From an uncultured Bacteroidota bacterium (GTDB lineage: Bacteria; Bacteroidota; Bacteroidia; Flavobacteriales; Flavobacteriaceae), in NCBI GenBank assembly GCA_902557655.1, contig CACEAZ010000007.1, forward strand, positions 1 to 64,000: a DNA stretch of 64,000 nt, read 5' to 3'. The stretch's first letter is position 1; every line of letters starts with the position of its first letter. Both the position numbers and the translations under genes were made by a program. Positions 20,901 through 27,771 of this stretch are shown here, piece by piece. Below the pieces are notes generated by a model. It saw nothing but the letters and a program-made list of their open reading frames with translations. It was not told the origin of the DNA and did not search any database.

Positions 20901-20932
20901 CAAATATAATTTTTTTATATCTAATTAACCAA
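20901..20932 (-). promoter_or_regulatory. Promoter of the tuf-secE-rpl-rpoBC cluster
   Basis: On the minus strand TTG (20932-20930), 21 bp and TATATTTG (20908-20901) match the Bacteroidota -33/-7 consensus. The predicted start is about 27 bases before the tuf ATG. It is one of the best promoter matches in the window. Confidence 0.7.
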
Positions 20933-21021
20933 TTTTTTACAATTTTTTTTTGAAGAGCTTTCTCAGTAGGCCAAACTTAATATTTTTTATTATTCAAAAC
21001 AGTTAAAACCAACACATTACA

Positions 21022-21636
21022 TTAAGCTTTGAAAAAAAATTTATTTTCCACAGATTCCCATAAAAGCAAACAAGCAATTGTATTGTAAGGACTCCATAAT
21101 TTTATCAATTTATCAAGCTTTATTTTATCCAATGTATGAATATCATAATTAATTTTTATTGAATTAATTAAAGCCAAGTCCTTTGGAGAAAAAATATTTT
21201 GCCTAAAAAGATTGAAAATTAAAAACATCTGAGCAGTCCATTCCCCCACACCTTTGATCTTTGTTAGTTCATTTATTACATCCTGATCAGAAAGATTTTC
21301 AAAATCAAAGTTATTATTGTAAAAAAAGTTATATGTATTTTTTATATAATCAACTTTCCTGTGAGATAAGCCTATAGATTGAATTTTATGATTTGGAATA
21401 TTCAATACTTCTAAATTGCTTTTATTTTTTATCAGATCAGAAAATCTTTTTTTAACTGTTATTGCAGCTTTGAAACTTATCTGCTGCTCAATTATCAGAT
21501 TTGCAATTGATTTGGCATAATTTTCATCGAAACGGTTTCCCCAATCAATTCTTTCAGAAAATTTAGCAATTAAAAAGTTCATTACAGGGTCCTTTGACAA
21601 ATGATCAAAGGCTTTTGACAGAGATATTCTTTTCAT
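21022..21636 (-). CDS. AlkA-like DNA-3-methyladenine glycosylase
   Basis: This 204-residue protein belongs to the HhH-GPD superfamily. The helix-hairpin-helix is LTKIKGVGEWTAQM (124-137), with the catalytic aspartate D153 in FSPKDLAL. IIEQQISFKAA (about 48-58) is the conserved helix before it. It would excise alkylated purines from DNA. There is no iron-sulfur Cys cluster, and no AraC or Ada domain is fused. It lies 5 bp after an unrelated membrane protein gene and just downstream (by coordinate) of the tuf promoter. Confidence 0.88.
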   Translation of the reverse strand: MKRISLSKAFDHLSKDPVMNFLIAKFSERIDWGNRFDENYAKSIANLIIEQQISFKAAITVKKRFSDLIKNKSNLEVLNIPNHKIQSIGLSHRKVDYIKNTYNFFYNNNFDFENLSDQDVINELTKIKGVGEWTAQMFLIFNLFRQNIFSPKDLALINSIKINYDIHTLDKIKLDKLIKLWSPYNTIACLLLWESVENKFFFKA

Positions 21637-21641
21637 TGAAT

Positions 21642-22502
21642 CTAATAATTTTCCTCAGCTAACTTATATATTCTTAGAATAACCAGACCAAATACAACAC
21701 CTAAAATCAATAGTAAAATACTGTACAATCCTTCTGCACTAAATGATAATCTTAATAAAATTGTTGAAATAATAAACCCTGTGTTTCTGATCAATTGCGA
21801 GTATCTTTCGGTATACTGGAAAGATATGAGCAATATAAAAACATCAACTAGAATCAGTATTGTAAAAAAATCAATAAAGAAAACTCCATTTAAGTTATCT
21901 GTGTAGGACTGAGAAATAAATACTTGAATAAACCATTCATAAAAATTAATAAAACAAAGAATTAAAAGGGTTGGAACTAACAATATTGATAAGAGTTTTT
22001 TGTAGTTGATGAACTTCTCTAAATTTTTATTAGTTTTTCTTTTAGGAGTGTTAACCCAAGTTTTTTTAAATAAATAAATCAAATAAAATATTACAATAAC
22101 AGCAAGAAGATCATACATCAGCTGAAGATTATTTTCATTAAGAATTTGATCTGGTTCTAAGGATATTTCAGGGATATCTTTAAAAATCTTCCTGATTAAG
22201 ACCAGAGATATTATTTCATACTCTTTAGCTACAGAAGTAGTAAAAGACCTTGGTAAGTAATAAATTAATAAAAAAGCTTCATACACCAAAATAAAGGTAA
22301 ATGGTGTATATAATGCAGAAATAGGATTGCTAGATAAATTTGTTCTTGATGAAAAGATATCTAGTGCGTAGTAATTTTCAATAAATATTAGAAGCAAGTG
22401 AATTATAAATCCAACTACTGCCAATAACATTATGTTTTTTTCAAAAAGCTCTACGTTTTTTTTTGAAAAAACATTATTGTGTAAATTTTCAATTCTATTC
22501 AT
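21642..22502 (-). CDS. Integral membrane protein of unknown function
   Basis: I do not recognise a family. The 286-residue product (ATG at 22502) has about six or seven hydrophobic segments, with a loop of roughly 40 residues after the second that contains SVAKEYEIISLVLIRKIFKDIPE. Helices near residues 25-45, 62-84, 125-145, 170-192, 205-228 and 245-280 are visible. Two TTG codons upstream could add three residues but lack support. It is probably co-transcribed with the glycosylase gene. Confidence 0.6.
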   Translation of the reverse strand: MNRIENLHNNVFSKKNVELFEKNIMLLAVVGFIIHLLLIFIENYYALDIFSSRTNLSSNPISALYTPFTFILVYEAFLLIYYLPRSFTTSVAKEYEIISLVLIRKIFKDIPEISLEPDQILNENNLQLMYDLLAVIVIFYLIYLFKKTWVNTPKRKTNKNLEKFINYKKLLSILLVPTLLILCFINFYEWFIQVFISQSYTDNLNGVFFIDFFTILILVDVFILLISFQYTERYSQLIRNTGFIISTILLRLSFSAEGLYSILLLILGVVFGLVILRIYKLAEENY

Positions 22503-22561
22503 AATCAACAACTTACAATATTTGTGCCGTTATGAATAGAACCGAAATTTATTTAATTTGA

Positions 22562-23317
22562 CTATAGTACGGGTAAACCGTTAGAAATGGATGAAATTGG
22601 AGCAACACCATATATATCCTTCTTATATACGTTAGTGTTTTTGTCACCATCAAATCCTACCCAAAGATCAGACGAAAAATAGTCATCAATAGCTGATCTA
22701 TTTGTAAAATAATATACGCCACCATAAATATATCCATCTAAACTATTTATCATAGTTTTCCCAATCATTCCTGGAAAATTTTCATTGCTAAAAACGGGAG
22801 CATACTCCATTACCTGTTTACTCATCTCTTCATCTGATGGATTAACTTCATTAGTATAATTTACAACCAATATTTGTAAGTTTTCAGCATCAGAAGATTC
22901 AGATGATTTTTTTCTCATTGAATGAGAACCATTGGCCAACTCTGTTCCCTTAAAGGTTCTAAAAATATCAGTTTTAAAATTTACTAAGTTTGGATGAGCA
23001 ACAACACCTTTCCAAAGTTCAGATTCTAAATATGTATTTACAGATTCAAGGCTTGAAAAATAGTATACTCCTCCAAAAACACCTCGTTCAACATCTCCGA
23101 TAAAAGATTTTCCAATTAATCCCGGGACATTTTCAGATGTAAAATTTGGTGCAACAGCCGATCCAAGCTCTGCATGCTGGTCAAGTGTCATATTTTCTAA
23201 TTGATAATTTACTACCAGAACAGTTTCGTCATTGTAAATTGACTCAGACTGTTTAGGTTCTGAATTTTTGCAAGAAATTATAAAAAGAACACTTGCAATA
23301 ATTAATAATTTTTTCAT
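22562..23317 (-). CDS. Lipoprotein with two tandem YdhR-like domains
   Basis: The 251-residue protein has a lipobox ending at Cys16 (FIISC). Two homologous halves follow, about 30-128 and 145-243. Each carries VVNY, then PG.IGK, GGVYYF and a C-terminal LW..V/F segment. This matches the YdhR family (PF08803) of dimeric ferredoxin-like alpha/beta-barrel proteins, related to antibiotic-biosynthesis monooxygenases. The tandem copy would form an internal dimer anchored to a membrane, which is unusual for a family that is normally cytoplasmic. No cofactor site is visible. The substrate is unknown. Confidence 0.7.
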   Translation of the reverse strand: MKKLLIIASVLFIISCKNSEPKQSESIYNDETVLVVNYQLENMTLDQHAELGSAVAPNFTSENVPGLIGKSFIGDVERGVFGGVYYFSSLESVNTYLESELWKGVVAHPNLVNFKTDIFRTFKGTELANGSHSMRKKSSESSDAENLQILVVNYTNEVNPSDEEMSKQVMEYAPVFSNENFPGMIGKTMINSLDGYIYGGVYYFTNRSAIDDYFSSDLWVGFDGDKNTNVYKKDIYGVAPISSISNGLPVL

Positions 23318-23458
23318 AATATATTGATTTGATTAAATAATTATTCTAAGATATTTAATTTGAATTAAAAATTTCAACAAAACAGATTTTTGTTTTAGTG
23401 AATTAAAAATATATTATTTAAGTGGCATAACGTTTGTAATGTCTTTAAAAAACAAAAA

Positions 23459-24034
23459 ATGAAAAACCTCGTTATAATAGGTCATCCTGATAAAAGTTCA
23501 TTTTGTTACAATGGGATTTATAAAACCATAACTCAAGAAATTAAAAATTCAGATCAAGAATTGGAAGTAATTGATTTATACCGAGACAGTTTTACTAGAC
23601 CAAGAAATAATTTAATTGAAAATTATAAAAAATTGATTTTATGGTGTGAAAGAATATATATAATATCTCCGGTCTGGTGGTTTAGGCTAACTCCCAGAAT
23701 GGAAATATTTTTTGATGAAGTTCTTACTCCTGGTTTTGCTTATAAGTTTGTAAATATTACTAAAACATATGCCTATCCAAAACCCTTTTTAAAAGATAAA
23801 ATTGTTAGGACATATATAACTCACGGAGCACCATCCATTCCCGTTAGAACCTTATACTTAAACTCTGTCAAATTAAGATTAGTTATGGGGGTTTACAGCT
23901 TTGTTTTTGGATGGAAAGCCTCACTATGGTTCAAAACAAAACAATTTTGGTCTGTTCCATTTGTTTCAGATAAAAAGAGAAAAAAATACCTCTCAAAAGT
24001 TAAGAGAGATATTTTAAAAGATTTAAATAAATAA
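23459..24034 (+). CDS. Flavodoxin-fold NAD(P)H:quinone reductase
   Basis: The 191-residue protein matches the Flavodoxin_2 family (KefF, MdaB, NQO-like). IIGHPDKSSFCYNGIY at the N-terminus binds the FMN/FAD phosphate, and SPVWWFRLTPRMEIFFDEVLTPGFAY is the family's central signature. It would carry out two-electron reduction of quinones. It heads a rightward four-gene operon with a DoxX-like membrane protein and two microproteins, and is divergent from the YdhR lipoprotein gene across 141 bp. Confidence 0.85.
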   Translation: MKNLVIIGHPDKSSFCYNGIYKTITQEIKNSDQELEVIDLYRDSFTRPRNNLIENYKKLILWCERIYIISPVWWFRLTPRMEIFFDEVLTPGFAYKFVNITKTYAYPKPFLKDKIVRTYITHGAPSIPVRTLYLNSVKLRLVMGVYSFVFGWKASLWFKTKQFWSVPFVSDKKRKKYLSKVKRDILKDLNK

Positions 24035-24036
24035 TT

Positions 24037-24453
24037 ATGCTTTATAAATTCAATACAAACGATTTTCTAGTAAGGATTCCATTATTTATAATCTTTTTCT
24101 GGTTTGGTTTATTAAAGGTTTTAAAAATGTCACCAGCAACTGAATTAATAATTGATACAGTTTACTGGATGCCCTTTTTATCCCCTGAAACTTGGGCAAT
24201 AGTTATTGGGTATTGGGAAATGGCAATAGGTATTTGTTTTTTAGATAAAAGAACTACATTAATTGCGGTTATTTTAATGTTTTTACAGATGACGGGTACA
24301 TTTATGCCCCTTGTAATATTACCAGAAGTAACTTTTCAAAATTCAAATCCACTATTGCCAACTCTAGAAGGGCAATATATAATCAAAAATATAATAATAA
24401 TAACAGCTGCTCTCATAATTGGAAGGAGCTACCTAAAATTAAAATTAAAATGA
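24037..24453 (+). CDS. DoxX / DUF417-like four-helix membrane protein
   Basis: This 138-residue protein has four hydrophobic segments: 12-30, 50-68, 75-97 and 115-133. The pattern FWFGLLKVL, MPFLSPETWAIVIGYWEMAIG and LPTLEGQYIIKNIIIITAALIIG resembles DoxX/DUF417 (YkgB/RclC-like) proteins. In other bacteria these go with oxidoreductases and resistance to reactive oxygen or chlorine. Here it follows the quinone reductase by 2 bp. The superfamily is fairly clear; the role is inferred. Confidence 0.7.
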   Translation: MLYKFNTNDFLVRIPLFIIFFWFGLLKVLKMSPATELIIDTVYWMPFLSPETWAIVIGYWEMAIGICFLDKRTTLIAVILMFLQMTGTFMPLVILPEVTFQNSNPLLPTLEGQYIIKNIIIITAALIIGRSYLKLKLK

Positions 24454-24638
24454 AAAAAATATTAGAAGTTTATTATCCAATAATCATAGCATTTATTTGT
24501 ATGATGTACTCAATCATTCTCGGCTTATCGGGAAATATCGCTGAAGCTCAATATTCAGCACATTGGCCTGGAACAATTTTATTGTTTGCAATTGCAATAC
24601 GCCAAAGGAGAAAAGATTTTAACCAAAAAGATAATTAA
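24450..24638 (+). CDS. Small two-helix membrane protein
   Basis: The 62-residue product has two hydrophobic stretches (9-27 and 36-49) and a positively charged tail (RQRRKDFNQKDN). It overlaps the DoxX-like gene by an ATGA, so translation is probably coupled. No family is recognised. Confidence 0.6.
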   Translation: MKKILEVYYPIIIAFICMMYSIILGLSGNIAEAQYSAHWPGTILLFAIAIRQRRKDFNQKDN

Positions 24639-24639
24639 T

Positions 24640-24822
24640 ATGCTGAGTCCTTTAATGTTTATAATAGGTTTCATTATTTTCTCACTTTACATGTCAGGAT
24701 TGTTATGGATGATAAAAAAATCACATGATGACCAAAGAAAAAGAAGAGAATCTGATATGAGAAACGTCGATGACAATGATTATGATGGAGGAGGAAATTG
24801 GGGAAGATTTGACAATAAATAA
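24640..24822 (+). CDS. Small single-pass membrane protein with acidic tail
   Basis: From the ATG at 24640 it is 60 residues: one membrane helix (about 5-24), then basic KKSHDDQRKRR and an acidic/Gly tail with DDNDYDGGG. It starts 1 bp after the previous stop. An upstream in-frame ATG at 24586 would overlap that gene by 53 bp and was rejected. The function is unknown. Confidence 0.55.
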   Translation: MLSPLMFIIGFIIFSLYMSGLLWMIKKSHDDQRKRRESDMRNVDDNDYDGGGNWGRFDNK

Positions 24823-24831
24823 ATTGTTAGT

Positions 24832-26028
24832 TTATCTTTTAACAATATTTTTAGGCCAAGGATCTTCAAATATGTAATCATTTTTCCACAAAGCTATCTC
24901 TTTGTCGTTGAGAAAACATGATTTTAGAGCATCTGTAAATTTGTCAACTTGAGTTTTATCTCCAATTACTGTCAATTCACAGTGACGATCTCCAAAACGA
25001 CCTGATTCTTTTGACAATTTTTCTTTTATGAGCTTAATTTCAGAGTCGAGGAGATTACCATTGTTTTCTTCAATTATCCAGGAAAGCCATATTCCTATCA
25101 ATTCTAAATTAATTCCAGCTGCTGCCTGATTCCATAAAAGTGAATCCTTTTTTCGGGAAGCTAGCCAAAAGAAACCCTTGCTTCGATAAATTCTTTGGTC
25201 AAGATATTGGTGACACACATCCCATAAACGTTTTGGATGAAAAGGTCTATCATCTTTTATAACCCTTGTTGCTAAATTATAAGGTTTTTCAACCTGAGAT
25301 TCAAATTCTAAAATTGGCTTTAATTCTTCTATTAATCCATTTACTTTATCATAATCATAAAAATCTGAATCTAATAAGTATTCAATGGGTAGATTACCAA
25401 AACTTATGGAATTAATTGAAGTATAAGGATTAATACCTTGTATTTGTTGTACAATATGTGCTATTTTTTCCTTTTTAATTCGATCGGTCTTTGTCAAAAT
25501 CAAGTCACTACTAAACATAATTTGCTCAACAAGTAAGTTTACTATATCACGCTTATAATTTGTAATATTAATTTGCATTTGTGGTATTAAATTTTTTCCA
25601 TAGTTAAAGTCATGTGAAAGCATTAAACTATCTACAAGTGTGTAAACTTTTTTTAAATTGAACTGCTCATTATTTTTAAAATATTCTACTAATGGCATAG
25701 GATGACAACTTCCAGATGTCTCAATTATAATCATTTTTGGATTTTGATTTAAGCAAAGTTTGTTAAGTGCTTCTTCAAGTTTTTTTATCCCTTTTTTACT
25801 GCTTAAAACGCAAGAATGAATTGATTCCAAATTATTATTATTTTCAATAAAATCAGAACTAGCTATAAGTTCACCATCTACATCTAAATCACTCATGTCA
25901 TTTACAATTGCACATACACTTATAGCCTTCTTTTTTGACTGGGTTAGTAAATTTCTAAAGAGAGTTGTTTTCCCTGAACCCAAAAAGCCATTAAGAATAA
26001 CAATTGAAGTTTTAAACTTATTATTCAT
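24832..26028 (-). CDS. COG0523 (CobW/YciC-like) GTPase with degenerate CxCC metal motif
   Basis: This is a G3E GTPase of 398 residues. The P-loop GFLGSGKTT is at 14-22, followed by VNDMSDLDVD near 42-51, a Walker B-like IIIETSGSCHP and TKTD for guanine. The C-terminal domain (DDRPFHPKRLWDV, then WLASRK and FGDRHCELT) is of the YciC/ZagA kind. These proteins act as zinc or other metal chaperones. The usual GC-x-CC motif is HSCVLSS here, leaving only C73. The ATG at 26028 is chosen over a TTG two codons upstream. A TAnnTTTG promoter lies before it. Confidence 0.82.
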   Translation of the reverse strand: MNNKFKTSIVILNGFLGSGKTTLFRNLLTQSKKKAISVCAIVNDMSDLDVDGELIASSDFIENNNNLESIHSCVLSSKKGIKKLEEALNKLCLNQNPKMIIIETSGSCHPMPLVEYFKNNEQFNLKKVYTLVDSLMLSHDFNYGKNLIPQMQINITNYKRDIVNLLVEQIMFSSDLILTKTDRIKKEKIAHIVQQIQGINPYTSINSISFGNLPIEYLLDSDFYDYDKVNGLIEELKPILEFESQVEKPYNLATRVIKDDRPFHPKRLWDVCHQYLDQRIYRSKGFFWLASRKKDSLLWNQAAAGINLELIGIWLSWIIEENNGNLLDSEIKLIKEKLSKESGRFGDRHCELTVIGDKTQVDKFTDALKSCFLNDKEIALWKNDYIFEDPWPKNIVKR

Positions 26029-26055
26029 TGACAATATAATATTAGGTAATCAGAG

Positions 26056-26086
26056 CAAATATATATAAAAGAAGGGATTGAGCCAA
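26056..26086 (-). promoter_or_regulatory. Promoter of the COG0523 gene
   Basis: Minus strand TTG (26086-26084), 20 bp and TATATTTG (26063-26056) fit the consensus. The -33 element lies inside the 3' end of tRNA-Thr(GGU). A Zur-type operator was looked for but not convincingly seen. Confidence 0.55.
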
Positions 26087-26152
26087 TGCCGAGAATTGAA
26101 CTCGGGACCTCTTCCTTACCAAGGAAGCGCTCTACCACTGAGCTACACCGGC
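26081..26152 (-). tRNA. tRNA-Thr (anticodon GGT)
   Basis: Cloverleaf on the minus strand: acceptor GCCGGTG / CATTGGC (two G-T pairs), anticodon stem CTTCC/GGAAG with loop TTGGTAA (GGT), T arm CCGAG-TTCAATT-CTCGG, discriminator T. CCA is not encoded. It is the last tRNA of the four-gene cluster. Confidence 0.96.
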
Positions 26153-26166
26153 TAGTGATTTTTTTG

Positions 26167-26239
26167 AGCGGGAGACCGGGTTCGAACCGGCGACATTCAG
26201 CTTGGAAGGCTGACGCTCTACCAACTGAGCTACTCCCGC
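26167..26239 (-). tRNA. tRNA-Gly (anticodon TCC)
   Basis: Acceptor GCGGGAG / CTCCCGC, anticodon stem TCAGC/GCTGA with loop CTTCCAA (TCC), T arm CCGG-TTCGAAC-CCGG and discriminator T are visible on the minus strand. A 14-base spacer separates it from tRNA-Thr. Confidence 0.96.
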
Positions 26240-26248
26240 ATTATTGTG

Positions 26249-26330
26249 TGGGGAGAGCAGGATTCGAACCTGCGAAGTTAAAAACAGCAGATTTACAGTC
26301 TGCCCTCGTTGGCCGCTTGAGTATCTCCCC
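26249..26330 (-). tRNA. tRNA-Tyr (anticodon GTA)
   Basis: This is a class II tRNA of 82 bases with a long variable arm. The acceptor is GGGGAGA / TCTCCCC, the anticodon stem GCAGA/TCTGC with loop CTGTAAA (GTA), the T arm GCAGG-TTCGAAT-CCTGC and the discriminator A. Confidence 0.96.
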
Positions 26331-26356
26331 AAAGTAAATATTTTAAAGAACTAATG

Positions 26357-26430
26357 AGCCGATGGAGGGACTCGAACCCACGACCTGCTGATTACAAATC
26401 AGCTGCTCTAGCCAGCTGAGCTACATCGGC
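26357..26430 (-). tRNA. tRNA-Thr (anticodon TGT)
   Basis: Acceptor GCCGATG / CATCGGC, anticodon stem GCTGA/TCAGC with loop TTTGTAA (TGT), T arm GTGGG-TTCGAGT-CCCTC and discriminator T. It is the first tRNA of the cluster, so the order read leftward is Thr-Tyr-Gly-Thr, as in other Flavobacteriia. Confidence 0.96.
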
Positions 26431-26440
26431 TTAATTTTTT

Positions 26441-26464
26441 CAAAAAAAACCCCGCTAAATGCGG
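26441..26464 (-). terminator. Intrinsic terminator after xerC
   Basis: On the minus strand CCGC (26464-26461), a 5-base loop and GCGG (26455-26452) are followed by GG and eight T. It probably ends the rpsU-xerC transcript before the tRNA genes. The stem is short (4 bp), but the T-run is strong. Confidence 0.6.
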
Positions 26465-26468
26465 AATG

Positions 26469-26497
26469 CAAATGTAAATATTTATTTTTTCAAACAA
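26469..26497 (-). promoter_or_regulatory. Putative promoter of the tRNA cluster
   Basis: Minus strand TTG (26497-26495), 18 bp and TACATTTG (26476-26469) fit the consensus. Transcription would start about at the first base of the terminator hairpin, so the hairpin would not be fully effective on tRNA transcripts from here (inference). Confidence 0.5.
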
Positions 26498-26539
26498 AAC
26501 AAATTATATTTTTTTTTAAGAAGTAAAAAAAATAAAAAA

Positions 26540-27430
26540 CTAACCTTTATTTCTGGGATGAGATTTCTTAAAAACTTTTTTCATTTCCTCGATAGATCTA
26601 TTTGTATAAACCTGTGTAGCAGCTAGGCTTGTGTGTCCTAATAAATCCTTTACGGAATTTAAATCAGCACCATTATTTAATAGATGAGTTGCAAATGAAT
26701 GTCTAAGAATATGAGGGCTTTTTTTCTGTTTGGTTGAATATTTAGAAAAATATTTTTTTGTAATGCGATAAACCAGATTATCATAAATTTTTTTTCCTTT
26801 AAATGTTACAAAAAAATATTCATTGCTAACTTTAAAATTCAATTTTTCTCTAAAATCTAAATATTGTTTAATTAGAATTATAGTGGATTTGATCAACGGT
26901 ATATATCTCTCCTTCTTTCTTTTTCCAAGAACTTTGATAGTCTTATTATTTATATCAATATTTTTTGATTTTAAATTGATTAACTCCTGTCTCCTAATTC
27001 CAGTACTGTATAAAATTTCCAAAATCAATCGATCTCTGCAACCTTCAAAATTATCTTGAAAATTTACCGAATTTAAAACTTCATTAATTTCAGATTCAGA
27101 GAAAGGTAATTGAATTGTGGACTTTGTTTTTAATGCCTTATGAGATGAAAGGGGGTTTTTAGTTATTGTATTTGTTTTAAGTAAAAACTTATAGTAACTA
27201 TTTAGGGAAGAAATTTTTCTGTTGATGGTTTTGTTAGTGATTCCAGTATCTACTAAAAAAACAATCCATGACCTAATTTGGGAATAAACAGCATTTTTAA
27301 TCGAATTTTGTGAAAACTCTTTTAGGTTAAAACTTCTAAATGATTGTAAATCATTTTTGTATGCGACAATCGTTTTTTCTGAGTATTTTTTTTCTAATAA
27401 AAGATAATCAAGAAAAGATTGAAATTCCAT
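26540..27430 (-). CDS. xerC: Tyrosine recombinase XerC/XerD
   Basis: The 296-residue protein has an N-terminal SAM-like core-binding domain (1-90) and a C-terminal catalytic domain. The catalytic set is R146, K170, H240, R243, H266 and Y275, in motifs [20 protein letters not shown] and [13 protein letters not shown]. It resolves chromosome dimers at dif. In Flavobacteriia the copy beside rpsU is usually called XerC; I cannot separate C from D by sequence alone. No integron or phage context is present. The hpf gene that commonly follows in relatives is absent here. Confidence 0.93.
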   Translation of the reverse strand: MEFQSFLDYLLLEKKYSEKTIVAYKNDLQSFRSFNLKEFSQNSIKNAVYSQIRSWIVFLVDTGITNKTINRKISSLNSYYKFLLKTNTITKNPLSSHKALKTKSTIQLPFSESEINEVLNSVNFQDNFEGCRDRLILEILYSTGIRRQELINLKSKNIDINNKTIKVLGKRKKERYIPLIKSTIILIKQYLDFREKLNFKVSNEYFFVTFKGKKIYDNLVYRITKKYFSKYSTKQKKSPHILRHSFATHLLNNGADLNSVKDLLGHTSLAATQVYTNRSIEEMKKVFKKSHPRNKG

Positions 27431-27495
27431 ACTAACTATAATCTATAAAGTTATAAATATATAGTAATTTAAAAGTAAATTAAATGAGAAAATGA

Positions 27496-27690
27496 TTAAA
27501 TATCTTCGTTGTCTCTAAGAGTTTGCACATACTGTGCTTTTTGTATTTCAGCTCTTCTTTTAACTGAAGGCTTTATAAACTCTTTTCTGGTTTGCAATGA
27601 TTTCTTAGTTCCAGTTTTGTCAAACTTTCTCTTGAAACGCTTCAATGCTCTATCGATATTTTCTCCGTCTTTAATTGGTATTATTAGCAT
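27496..27690 (-). CDS. rpsU: Ribosomal protein bS21
   Basis: This 64-residue basic protein (MLIIPIKDGENIDRALKRFKR, then KPSVKRR) sits near the 3' end of 16S rRNA. In Bacteroidia it is part of the pocket that hides the anti-Shine-Dalgarno. The gene has a perfect Shine-Dalgarno 7 bases before the ATG, a feature reported for Flavobacteriales rpsU and thought to permit autogenous control. It lies upstream of xerC. Confidence 0.97.
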   Translation of the reverse strand: MLIIPIKDGENIDRALKRFKRKFDKTGTKKSLQTRKEFIKPSVKRRAEIQKAQYVQTLRDNEDI

Positions 27691-27697
27691 ATTACAA

Positions 27698-27708
27698 ACC
27701 TCCTTTCT
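27698..27708 (-). promoter_or_regulatory. rpsU: Perfect 11-nt Shine-Dalgarno of rpsU
   Basis: The minus strand reads AGAAAGGAGGT, complementary over all 11 bases to the usual 16S rRNA 3' tail, with 7 bases to the ATG. Other starts in this window show no comparable motif, so this is a special regulatory site rather than a routine ribosome-binding site. Confidence 0.85.
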
Positions 27709-27723
27709 TTAGTATTAAAGGTG

Positions 27724-27751
27724 CAAATATAAACTAAAAATAATCTAACAA
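27724..27751 (-). promoter_or_regulatory. Promoter of rpsU
   Basis: Minus strand TTG (27751-27749), 17 bp and TATATTTG (27731-27724). The predicted leader of about 28 bases begins shortly before the Shine-Dalgarno. Confidence 0.65.
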
Positions 27752-27771
27752 AAGATTTTAATGATAAAAAA

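Noticed and set aside
24823-24845. Inverted repeat ATTGTTA/TAACAAT between convergent operons
   Set aside because: It is a 7-bp AT-only stem overlapping a stop codon; too weak to call a terminator.
26086-26337. Open frames on both strands across the tRNA cluster
   Set aside because: They read through three tRNA genes and give the well-known spurious peptides produced by tRNA arms.
26540-27430. Integrase of a mobile element
   Set aside because: The recombinase is of the housekeeping XerC/D size and sits beside rpsU, with no element ends or cargo.
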